Assembly: GCA_002315155.1 (NCBI GenBank)
Contig: DCFY01000109.1
Coordinates: forward strand, 8,794 to 15,565
Reading direction: 5' to 3'
Source of the DNA: Megamonas sp. UBA1792
GTDB lineage: Bacteria > Bacillota_C > Negativicutes > Selenomonadales > Selenomonadaceae
DNA length: 6,772 bases
Each line of letters begins with the position of its first letter. The first letter of the stretch is position 1. Made by a program: the position numbers and the translations under genes. Below are positions 1-6,434 of this stretch, in pieces. The notes under the pieces are model-generated. The model searched no databases. It was not told the DNA's origin and saw only the letters and a program-made list of their open reading frames with translations.

Positions 1-50
1 CCTGATTTTTTTTCTGCGTTGATGATTTTTCTGTCGATCAATAATGCCAT
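1..50 (-). CDS. Start of an unidentified gene, cut by the window edge
   Basis: Reading the minus strand from 50 down to 1 gives ATG and an open frame beginning MALLIDRKIINAEKKSG, with no stop before the edge. A strong ribosome site, AAAGGAG, lies on the minus strand about 8 bases before the ATG (around 59-65), which is the main reason to believe the start. The 16 complete codons are rich in Lys and Ile and show no signal peptide, membrane segment or motif I can name, so I assign no function. The gene is transcribed away from the ElyC-like gene, so bases 51-197 should hold divergent promoters. The start is fairly safe; the product is unknown. Confidence 0.55.
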   Translation of the reverse strand, partial: MALLIDRKIINAEKKS

Positions 51-70
51 GATTGTCTCTCCTTTAGATA

Positions 71-76
71 TATAAT
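71..76 (+). promoter_or_regulatory. Possible -10 element ahead of the ElyC-like/MATE operon
   Basis: TATAAT is an exact match to the sigma-70/sigma-A -10 consensus, in the AT-rich gap between the divergent genes. No good -35 partner is visible: at 16 bases spacing ATGATT matches only three of six positions, and there is no TG extension. On the minus strand the same block reads TATTAT (72-77), so it could equally serve the divergent gene. If used on the + strand, transcription would start near 83 and leave a leader of about 115 bases. The call rests on the -10 match alone. Confidence 0.25.
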
Positions 77-87
77 ACGGTATATTT

Positions 88-119
88 AAAGGCTTCTATA
101 TGAAAGAGAAGAATCCTTT
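88..119 (+). other. Leader hairpin with an embedded 8-codon mini-ORF
   Basis: AAAGGCTTCT (88-97) can pair with AGAAG (107-111) and CCTTT (115-119), giving a 10-bp stem with a 3-base bulge (112-114) and a 9-base loop. A short T run follows (to 121). The left arm contains AAAGG, which sits 7 bases before an ATG at 100 that opens the frame MKEKNPFC with a TGA stop at 124-126. The hairpin would therefore hide this ribosome site. It could be a weak attenuator or leader-peptide arrangement, an mRNA-stabilising 5' hairpin, or chance in an AT-rich region. The peptide has no run of one amino acid of the kind seen in classical attenuation leaders. Confidence 0.25.
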
Positions 120-197
120 TTGTTGAGCTGAATTTGGTGATTTTTATGGAACTGAAACCTATGGAAGTATCATACTGGATATTGAGAGGGAAATGTA

Positions 198-953
198 ATG
201 ATTTATTTGTTGAAATTTGGTGCGAGTTTTGTTTTACCGCCAGGAATCTTTTTTGTGGCCTTTACAGTAATCGCTGTTTATTGCTGGCGGAAGCATCAGA
301 AAAAAATTGCCGGGGGAATTTTGGCAATTACTTTTATTTTTTATCTTTTTTCGACGAGTCTTATGTCTGAGTATTTTCTTGGCAGGCTGGAATCAGTTTA
401 TGAACCGCCGCAAAATCCACAGGGGGATGTCATCATCATGCTTGGAGGTGGGGCCATGCAGGATACACCAGATGTCGATGGCATAGGCAATCTTTGCGGC
501 AGCCCGGCCAATCGTTTACTTACGGCCGTGCGCTTGCAGAAAAAGCTCCAGGTGCCGATCCTTTTGACAGGCGGGCAGGTATATGAAGATAGTGGCAGGG
601 AGGCCGCAATTGCCAAGCGTATTTTACTAAGTCTTGGTGTGGAGGAAAAGGATATTCTTATCGAAGATAAGAGCCTTAATACGAGGCAGAATGCAAAATT
701 TTCCAGTCGCATTCTGAGCGAGCGTGGGCTTACACAGCCAATTCTTGTGACGTCGGCCTTTCATATGGAGCGTGCTGTCCTCAACTTTACGAAGGAAGAT
801 GTGAAGGTAGTGCCATATCCTGCAGACTATATGGTGAACCGTACGCATGTGTTTCATTACACGAAGCTTATGGCGCAGTCGGGAGCAATTGTTGGTAATG
901 TAATGGTGCTGCAGGAAAAGCTTCGTACATTTGTTACACAATATTTTGAATGA
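198..953 (+). CDS. ElyC/SanA/YdcF-family membrane protein (DUF218 domain)
   Basis: This 251-residue protein has two N-terminal hydrophobic helices (about residues 8-29 and 37-56) followed by a DUF218 domain (about 76-230). Visible family signatures are the first strand ending in LGGG (82-85), an ANRLLTAVRL helix start (104-113), LLTGG (122-126), SLNTRQNA (159-166) and VTSAFHMERA (184-193). Length and layout match E. coli ElyC, an inner-membrane factor needed for normal envelope and peptidoglycan synthesis; the biochemical activity of the family is poorly defined. The domain probably faces outward, but topology is inferred. The ATG at 198 is preceded by AGAGGG with 7 bases spacing, which supports this start. 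The MATE gene begins 37 bases after its stop without an obvious terminator between them, so the two are probably cotranscribed. Family assignment is confident; the exact role is not. Confidence 0.88.
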   Translation: MIYLLKFGASFVLPPGIFFVAFTVIAVYCWRKHQKKIAGGILAITFIFYLFSTSLMSEYFLGRLESVYEPPQNPQGDVIIMLGGGAMQDTPDVDGIGNLCGSPANRLLTAVRLQKKLQVPILLTGGQVYEDSGREAAIAKRILLSLGVEEKDILIEDKSLNTRQNAKFSSRILSERGLTQPILVTSAFHMERAVLNFTKEDVKVVPYPADYMVNRTHVFHYTKLMAQSGAIVGNVMVLQEKLRTFVTQYFE

Positions 954-990
954 GTAAGATGATGAAAATAGAGAGAAATAGAGGAATACT

Positions 991-2346
991 ATGACAAAGA
1001 ACTTAACAGAGGGAAATCCGGCAAAGCTGATTTTCTTCTTTACGATGCCGCTTATTGCGGGTAATATATTTCAACAGCTTTATGCGTTTGTAGATACACT
1101 GCTTGTCGGACGTTTTCTGGGGGTGGATGCCCTGGCAGCGGTTGGTTGTACAGGAAGTCTTATGTTTTTTATGATTGGGTTTGTTATTGGGCTTACAACA
1201 GGATTCTCTATTTATACGGGACAGCGTTTCGGAGCAAACGATGAAGAAGGTGTGCGCCGAAGTGCTGCAGCCTGCATTGTTTTGAGTGTTGTTTCGTCGA
1301 TTATACTGACGGTATTTGGCACTTTGTTTTGCCGGACTTTTCTGATCTGGATGCAGACACCACCGGAAATTCTCGATGATGCAACGAGATTTATTAGTAT
1401 TGTTTATGGTGGAATTTCAATTACGGTAATGTTCAATATGCTGTCGAATCTTATTCGGGCACTTGGTGACAGCCGGACACCACTTTATTTTATGATATTG
1501 GCGACAGTCATTAATATTATTTTGGAAGTGCTCTTTATCCTTGTGTTTGGCTGGGGTGTTTCAGGAGCAGCAGCTGCAACGGTAACAGCACAGCTGTTAT
1601 CAAATCTTTTTTGTATCCTGTACATAGTGAAGAAACTGCCAATTCTTCATATTTGGCGTGAGGATTGGCATCTTTCAAAAGGAATTCTCTGGGAACATCT
1701 TAAGGTTGGGCTGCCAATGGGGTTTCAGGCTTCGATCATTGCGATTGGGGCGGTTATTCTGCAGATCGCATTGAACCATCTGGGGCCGATTGCTGTGGCA
1801 GCTTATGCAGCTGCACAGAAGGTTGATGCTATTGCCGTAATGCCAATGATGTCTTTTGGTATGGCAATGGCCGCCTATACGGCACAAAACTATGGCGCAA
1901 AGAAGATTGACCGTATCGAAAAGGGTGTAAACCAATGCATCCTTATGTCAGGTGCTTTCAGCATCATGGTTGGGCTTTTTACTATATTGTGTGGGCCGTA
2001 TATCATGCATATGTTTGTCGGTGATGGTCAGCAGCAGGTTATCGACTATGGACAGATGTATCTTACAGTAAATGGCGTAAATTATTTTGTTTTATCATTG
2101 CTTTTTGTCTATCGCTATACATTGCAGGGGTTGGGACAGAATATGGTACCGACGATTGCAGGAATTATGGAGCTTTGTATGCGTGCAGGGGCAGCGATTG
2201 TCCTTGTGGATCATTTTGGCTATATTGGTGCATGTTTTGCGAATCCGATGGCCTGGATTGGTGCATGTCTGCCGCTTGCTGTGGCATACTACATAACGCG
2301 CAGAGGCCTGAGGCGGTCTTATGCGAAATTATATAACAATGCGTAG
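991..2346 (+). CDS. MATE-family multidrug/toxin efflux transporter
   Basis: The 451-residue product is almost entirely hydrophobic. Twelve membrane helices can be placed at roughly residues 14-36, 50-71, 92-112, 134-156, 165-187, 192-213, 245-263, 270-295, 315-336, 355-377, 388-406 and 414-435, and the length is typical for the family. MATE hallmarks include the N-terminal GNPAKLIFFFTMPLIAGNIFQ segment followed by QLYAFVDTLLVGRFLG, the loop GQRFGAND (77-84), its pseudo-symmetric partner AQNYGAKK (298-305) in the second half, and RALGDSRTP (156-164). Family members export cationic drugs, toxins or metabolites using Na+ or H+ gradients; substrate and ion cannot be read from the sequence. A GAGGA ribosome site lies 5 bases before the ATG. 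It is the second gene of the pair with the ElyC-like gene and ends 20 bases before a strong terminator. A lipid-linked sugar flippase is less likely, because the N-terminal motifs are those of MATE proteins. Confidence 0.92.
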   Translation: MTKNLTEGNPAKLIFFFTMPLIAGNIFQQLYAFVDTLLVGRFLGVDALAAVGCTGSLMFFMIGFVIGLTTGFSIYTGQRFGANDEEGVRRSAAACIVLSVVSSIILTVFGTLFCRTFLIWMQTPPEILDDATRFISIVYGGISITVMFNMLSNLIRALGDSRTPLYFMILATVINIILEVLFILVFGWGVSGAAAATVTAQLLSNLFCILYIVKKLPILHIWREDWHLSKGILWEHLKVGLPMGFQASIIAIGAVILQIALNHLGPIAVAAYAAAQKVDAIAVMPMMSFGMAMAAYTAQNYGAKKIDRIEKGVNQCILMSGAFSIMVGLFTILCGPYIMHMFVGDGQQQVIDYGQMYLTVNGVNYFVLSLLFVYRYTLQGLGQNMVPTIAGIMELCMRAGAAIVLVDHFGYIGACFANPMAWIGACLPLAVAYYITRRGLRRSYAKLYNNA

Positions 2347-2365
2347 CACAGCGTGTGTTTGGTTA

Positions 2366-2399
2366 AAGAAAAAATCCCTTCATGAAGGGATTTTTCTTT
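2366..2399 (+). terminator. Intrinsic terminator after the MATE gene, probably bidirectional
   Basis: A perfect inverted repeat of 15 bp per arm (2366-2380 and 2385-2399) flanks a CATG loop. The core is ATCCCTT/AAGGGAT, with an A-rich left arm and a T-rich right arm, so a U tract follows the core hairpin in both directions. It lies 20 bases after the MATE stop codon and closes the first operon. Because the next gene also runs rightward, only the + direction has an evident use here. Confidence 0.93.
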
Positions 2400-2452
2400 C
2401 GTATAACGAATATATACACGATTCATAAAATGAGAACAGGAGAGTGAATGGT

Positions 2453-3805
2453 ATGGAATTAAGCAGAAAAGGTTTCGGTGCATATGATATTCGGGGGAAG
2501 TATCCGACGGATATAAATGAAGAAATTGCATATCGTATAGGACGGACTTTCGTTGAGTTGTTTGATGCAAAGAAAGTAGTCGTTGGTCATGATATTCGTC
2601 TGTCGGGACCGTCAATTCGTGATGCGCTTGTTCGTGGTCTCACGGAAATGGGCTGTAATGTTGTCGATATCGGACAGTGCGGTACGGAAATGATTTACTT
2701 TGCGACAGCACATTTGAAGCTGGATGGCGGTATTATGATAACGGCCAGCCACAATCCTAAAGAATATAATGGGATGAAACTTGTCCGCAAGGAAGCACGT
2801 CCAATCAGCAGCGACACAGGACTCAAGGATATTGAAGAAAAGGTTATAACAGGGGTGTTTGCTCCAGTCAACGGACCGAAAGGATCTGTTGAAAATGTTG
2901 ATATTATGGCAGACTACATCAAGCATTTGCTTACTTATGTCGATCTAAAATCATTAAAGCCGCTCAAAATTGTTATGAACACGGGAAACGGTGCGGCTGG
3001 TCCGATTATCAATATAATCGAAAAGTATTTACCATTTGAATGCATCAAGGTCTACAACGAACCGGATGGTAACTTCCCGAATGGTGTACCAAATCCGATT
3101 CTTCAGGAAAATCGTGAAGCTACGGCAAAAGTTGTACGGGAACATCATGCAGATGCCGGAATTGCCTGGGATGGCGATTTTGACCGCTGTTTCATGTTTG
3201 ATGAAAAGGGCAGCTTTATCGAAGGGTACTACATGGTAGGATTTCTTGCAAAGGCTTTTCTTGAAAAAAATAAGGGGGCAAAGGTTATTTATGATCCGCG
3301 CCTTGTTTGGAATACGATTGAAATTGCTGAAGAAATGGGCGGGGTACCAGTTATGTGCAAGAGTGGGCATGCGTTTATTAAGGATCGTATGCGAAAAGAA
3401 AATGCAGTCTATGGCGGTGAGATGTCAGCACATCACTATTTTAAGGATTTTTCCTTCTGTGACAGTGGCATGATTCCATGGCTTCTTGTGCTTGAACTGC
3501 TTTCCAAAGCAGGCAAGCCTTTATCGACACTTATGAAGGAACGCATGGAACGTTACCCAATCAGTGGTGAAATCAACAGTAAGGTAAAGGATGCAAGGGC
3601 TGTGCTTGCACAAATCGAAGAACGTTATGGTAAGACCGGAACGGTGACAAAAGTTGACGGCCTTAGTATTGAGTATCCTGAATGGCGATTTAATCTGCGC
3701 ATGTCGAATACAGAACCGGTTATTCGCCTGAACGTTGAGGTTCGTCAGGATAAGAAACTACTCAGGGACAAGACCGACGAGCTTTTGAAAATAATTCGAG
3801 GATAA
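2453..3805 (+). CDS. manB: Phosphomannomutase / phosphoglucomutase (CpsG/ManB type)
   Basis: This 450-residue cytoplasmic enzyme of the alpha-D-phosphohexomutase family interconverts mannose-6-P and mannose-1-P, and possibly glucose-6-P and glucose-1-P. All four active-site loops are visible: phosphoserine loop TASHNP (97-102, Ser99), Mg-binding DGDFDR (240-245), sugar-binding GEMSAHHYF (322-330) and phosphate-binding RMSNTEP (416-422), plus the N-terminal AYDIRG (10-15). As I recall it, E. coli CpsG shares long stretches, including the GEMSAHHYF loop. The start at 2453 is preferred because AGGAGA (2438-2443) lies 9 bases before it; the in-frame GTG at 2444 abuts that site and would add three residues. 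No convincing promoter is visible between the terminator at 2399 and the start, although TATAAC at 2402 is a weak -10 candidate. The galU start lies 31 bases downstream, so the two are probably cotranscribed. Whether it prefers mannose or glucose phosphates is not decided by sequence. Confidence 0.93.
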   Translation: MELSRKGFGAYDIRGKYPTDINEEIAYRIGRTFVELFDAKKVVVGHDIRLSGPSIRDALVRGLTEMGCNVVDIGQCGTEMIYFATAHLKLDGGIMITASHNPKEYNGMKLVRKEARPISSDTGLKDIEEKVITGVFAPVNGPKGSVENVDIMADYIKHLLTYVDLKSLKPLKIVMNTGNGAAGPIINIIEKYLPFECIKVYNEPDGNFPNGVPNPILQENREATAKVVREHHADAGIAWDGDFDRCFMFDEKGSFIEGYYMVGFLAKAFLEKNKGAKVIYDPRLVWNTIEIAEEMGGVPVMCKSGHAFIKDRMRKENAVYGGEMSAHHYFKDFSFCDSGMIPWLLVLELLSKAGKPLSTLMKERMERYPISGEINSKVKDARAVLAQIEERYGKTGTVTKVDGLSIEYPEWRFNLRMSNTEPVIRLNVEVRQDKKLLRDKTDELLKIIRG

Positions 3806-3836
3806 ACAGCAGGCAAAGAAGAGGAGCAGGTAATCT

Positions 3837-4748
3837 ATGCAGAAAATTCGTAAGGCGATTATCCCGGCAGCGGGACTTGGCACACGCTTTTTACCAGCAA
3901 CAAAGGCACAGGCAAAGGAAATGCTGCCAATCGTGGATAAACCAGCGATTCAGTTCATTGTTGAGGAGGCAATCGCTTCCGGTATTGAAGAAATACTTAT
4001 CATTACTGGGCGTAATAAGCGTTCGATTGAGGATCATTTCGATCGTTCTCTGGAGCTTGAGATGCAGCTTAAGGCACAAGGGAAATATGAAATGCTCAGT
4101 ATGATTGAAGATATATCCAATATTACGGTTCATTTTATCCGGCAGAAGGAAGCCAAAGGGCTCGGTCATGCTGTGCTCTGTGCACGGCAGTTCGTTGGTA
4201 ATGAGCCTTTTGCTGTACTTCTTGGCGATGATCTTGTCGATGCGAAGGTGCCTTGTCTGGCACAGCTTATAAATGTATATGAGGATCTTGGCGGAAGCGT
4301 GCTTGGGGTACAGCGCGTACCTAAAGATAAGGTATCGAGCTATGGTATTGTGAATCCACGAACCGTGAAACCGAATGTCTGGCAGGCACTTAATCTTATT
4401 GAAAAACCGGATATCAGCGAAGCACCATCTAATTTGGCTGTATTGGGACGGTATATTCTTGATCCGGAGATTTTTGAGATTTTAGCACATACGGTACCGG
4501 GACGTGGCAATGAGATTCAGCTTACGGATGCGATCTGTGAGTTGGCGGCAAAGAAGGCAGTTTATGCTTATAACTTCTATGGCCGCCGCTATGATATCGG
4601 CGATAAGGAAGGATTCCTTGAAGCAACGGTTGAGTATGCACTCAAACGGCCGGAGCTCCGGGAACATTTTATGACCTATTTGCTTCAGTCCATCGGGCCA
4701 ATGCTTACAAAAGAAGATAAAAGGATAAATGAGAACAAACAAGAATAA
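3837..4748 (+). CDS. galU: UTP-glucose-1-phosphate uridylyltransferase
   Basis: This 303-residue cytoplasmic enzyme makes UDP-glucose from UTP and glucose-1-P, the donor for glycolipids, exopolysaccharide and, via UDP-galactose, other envelope sugars. It is a single nucleotidyltransferase domain close in length and sequence to B. subtilis GtaB and E. coli GalU. Visible motifs are the nucleotide-binding GLGTRFLP (13-20), KEMLPIVDKP (27-36), RQKEAKGLGHAV (102-113), LLGDD (128-132, metal-binding Asp), IEKP (188-191, sugar-phosphate Lys), GRGNEIQLTDA (222-232) and RRYDIGDKEGF (250-260). GAGGAG (3821-3826) lies 10 bases before the ATG. One oddity: Ala26 stands where the usual motif has Pro just before KEMLP. 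The gene directly follows the mutase that can supply its substrate. No terminator is evident after it, so some transcripts may continue into the isomerase gene. Close relatives acting on dTTP (RmlA) have a different N-terminal motif, so the galU call is firm. Confidence 0.95.
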   Translation: MQKIRKAIIPAAGLGTRFLPATKAQAKEMLPIVDKPAIQFIVEEAIASGIEEILIITGRNKRSIEDHFDRSLELEMQLKAQGKYEMLSMIEDISNITVHFIRQKEAKGLGHAVLCARQFVGNEPFAVLLGDDLVDAKVPCLAQLINVYEDLGGSVLGVQRVPKDKVSSYGIVNPRTVKPNVWQALNLIEKPDISEAPSNLAVLGRYILDPEIFEILAHTVPGRGNEIQLTDAICELAAKKAVYAYNFYGRRYDIGDKEGFLEATVEYALKRPELREHFMTYLLQSIGPMLTKEDKRINENKQE

Positions 4749-4787
4749 ATCGTTTAATCTTTGATGAAAGTGATAAAGAAACTGGTC

Positions 4788-4816
4788 TTAACAGCCAAAC
4801 ATCCGCATGATATAAT
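4788..4816 (+). promoter_or_regulatory. Sigma-70/sigma-A promoter for the isomerase gene
   Basis: TTAACA (4788-4793, five of six matches to the -35 consensus) is followed, after an ideal 17-base spacer, by an exact TATAAT (4811-4816). A TG lies one base before the -10 (4808-4809), making it an extended -10. The predicted start is near 4823, giving a leader of about 65 bases before the ATG at 4888. No operator-like repeat overlaps it, so strong constitutive expression is the simplest reading. Confidence 0.85.
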
Positions 4817-4887
4817 ATAAACTATGTAGTAAAGATAGATTAATATGATAGGAAAATATTAAATATGAATCGAGGGTGTTAAAGAAA

Positions 4888-6339
4888 ATGAGTTTAAAAT
4901 TGAAATCTGGTTTTGCATTTGATTATGATAATCTTTTTGGTGAAGGCAAGGTTACAGCAGAAGACCTTAAAGCGTATGAAAAAGATTTAAAAAAGGCCCA
5001 TGAAGCGATGAAAGTTATGCGTGAAACGGGTGTGATTCGTGAACATTTATCGAAGGATGGTACACCGGAACGGGTTCTGTTCAGCCAGCTGCCTTATATT
5101 GAAGAAGGACATTTGAACTCACCAAAGTCCATGGCACATTTACAAGAACTTACAGATTCTGTAAAGAACCGCGTTGATGCTGTTGTATCACTTGGTATTG
5201 GAGGATCATATCTTGGCAACAAGGTACTTTTTGATGTTCATTGCGGTGAGTTTTGGAATAGTAAATCGCTGGAAGAACGAAAAGGTTTTCCAAAGATTTA
5301 TTTTAGCGGTAATAATATAGATCCGCGCAGGACAAATGATCTTATTGCTCATTTTGAAGCTGCGGCAAAAGTGACAAAGTCTCATGCAAAGCGCACATAT
5401 CGTGTGATGCTGCTAGTTATATCCAAGTCGGGTGGTACGCTTGATACAATGTCAAATTTCATGGTCATCTATGAAGCGCTCAGAAAGAATCCTGAGATCG
5501 AAGTTGAAGTCGTAGCCGTAACAGACCCTAGCGAAAAAAATCCTACACTCCTGAAAAAGCTTGCAGTTGAAAAAAATTGGCCAACGTACAGCGTTCCAGA
5601 TGGTGTCGGCGGACGGTTCTCGATTTTCTGCGAGGTTGGTCTTACATTGGCAGCCTGTATTGGTTTTGATATCAAAGCTTTTCTTGATGGTGCAAAAGAT
5701 ATGGATAAGGTTTGTCAGAATGAAGATATGTGGCAGAACCCGGCAATGCTTAATGCAGCACTCAAGTTTATTGCTTCGGAAAAATATGGTCGTGACATTG
5801 AAGTTATGATGTCCTATGGTGATTATCTGAAATCTGTTTCCGAATGGTATGTGCAGCTTCTGGCTGAATCACTTGGCAAACAGTTTAACAAGGAAGGCAA
5901 GGAAGTCTGCTACGGAAGAACACCGATTGTTGCAGTCGGAACGACAGATATGCATGCGCAGACACAGCAGCATCAGGAAGGTAAACTAAACAAGATCGTA
6001 CAGTTCATTCGTATCGAAAAGTGGAAGAATGATATAACGATTCCGGATGCTTTCCCTGAAGCAAAGAAGCTGTCGGATATTTCTGGTGTAACAATGGGGC
6101 AGGCGCTTGAAGTTGCTCGTCAGTCCAATGCTGATGCGCTTGCATCGAATCATCGTTTTAATGCGCTGTTCAGTCTGCCGGAGCTTACACCTTATCATTT
6201 AGGGGAACTTCTCTATATGTTGTCAATGTCCATTGCCTACGAAGGTGAACTTGCGGATGTAGACGCATTCAATCAGCCAGGCGTTGAGGCTTATAAAAAG
6301 ATTATGGGACCAAGACTTCAGGCGTTAAAAAAAGAATAA
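4888..6339 (+). CDS. pgi: Glucose-6-phosphate isomerase
   Basis: This 483-residue cytoplasmic enzyme interconverts glucose-6-P and fructose-6-P in glycolysis and gluconeogenesis. Two SIS-type sugar-phosphate domains are recognisable. Motifs are LGIGGSYLG (102-110), phosphate-binding SKSGGTLDT (179-187), GVGGRFS (239-245), ESLGK with the catalytic-base Glu (Glu327), TTDMHAQTQQHQEG with the ring-opening His (His356), and FNQPGVEAYK ending in the conserved Lys (Lys470). Two departures stand out: SKSGGT where most members have SKSGTT, and FCEVG where the signature after GGRFS usually has small residues. The ATG at 4888 is preferred because GAGGG (4872-4876) lies 11 bases upstream; a GTG at 4876 in frame would overlap that site and add MLKK. 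It has its own promoter and terminator, so it is probably a single transcription unit, with possible read-through from galU. Function is confident, since the catalytic residues are kept. Confidence 0.93.
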   Translation: MSLKLKSGFAFDYDNLFGEGKVTAEDLKAYEKDLKKAHEAMKVMRETGVIREHLSKDGTPERVLFSQLPYIEEGHLNSPKSMAHLQELTDSVKNRVDAVVSLGIGGSYLGNKVLFDVHCGEFWNSKSLEERKGFPKIYFSGNNIDPRRTNDLIAHFEAAAKVTKSHAKRTYRVMLLVISKSGGTLDTMSNFMVIYEALRKNPEIEVEVVAVTDPSEKNPTLLKKLAVEKNWPTYSVPDGVGGRFSIFCEVGLTLAACIGFDIKAFLDGAKDMDKVCQNEDMWQNPAMLNAALKFIASEKYGRDIEVMMSYGDYLKSVSEWYVQLLAESLGKQFNKEGKEVCYGRTPIVAVGTTDMHAQTQQHQEGKLNKIVQFIRIEKWKNDITIPDAFPEAKKLSDISGVTMGQALEVARQSNADALASNHRFNALFSLPELTPYHLGELLYMLSMSIAYEGELADVDAFNQPGVEAYKKIMGPRLQALKKE

Positions 6340-6351
6340 GATAAAAGGATG

Positions 6352-6387
6352 CAGCTCTGTAATTCCCTGCGGGGGCAGAGCTGTTTT
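6352..6387 (+). terminator. Intrinsic terminator after the isomerase gene
   Basis: CAGCTCTG (6352-6359) pairs perfectly with CAGAGCTG (6376-6383). Inside, TTCCC (6363-6367) can pair with GGGGG (6371-6375) around a TGC loop, leaving a 3-base bulge. TTTT (6384-6387) follows directly. It starts 12 bases after the stop codon. The T tract is short, so read-through to the gene at 6435 is possible. Confidence 0.85.
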
Positions 6388-6434
6388 GTCTATATGGAAT
6401 TTATGCAATATTCCAATAAAAGGGAGGCGGGCGT

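Noticed and set aside
75..83. Small palindrome ATAC-G-GTAT in the divergent gap
   Set aside because: Four bp arms are too short to claim an operator.
134..370. 78-codon open frame overlapping the start of the ElyC-like gene
   Set aside because: It is out of frame with a well-supported gene, lacks a good ribosome site and its protein has no family features.
2444..2452. GTG start adding three residues to the mutase
   Set aside because: The GTG directly abuts the AGGAGA ribosome site; the ATG at 2453 has normal spacing.
2319..2615. Minus-strand open frame across the terminator and mutase start
   Set aside because: It runs through a strong terminator hairpin and antisense to a clear gene; no ribosome site or family motif.
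4758..4779. Possible terminator between galU and the isomerase gene (TCTTT/AAAGA)
   Set aside because: Only a 5-bp AT-rich stem with a 12-base loop and no T tract; too weak to call.
4876..4887. GTG start adding four residues to the isomerase
   Set aside because: It overlaps the GAGGG site that fits the ATG at 4888, and the extra MLKK has no family support.
6395..6415. Inverted repeat TGGAAT-N9-ATTCCA before the last gene
   Set aside because: Six bp arms in AT-rich DNA arise often by chance; could be an operator but there is no supporting second copy.
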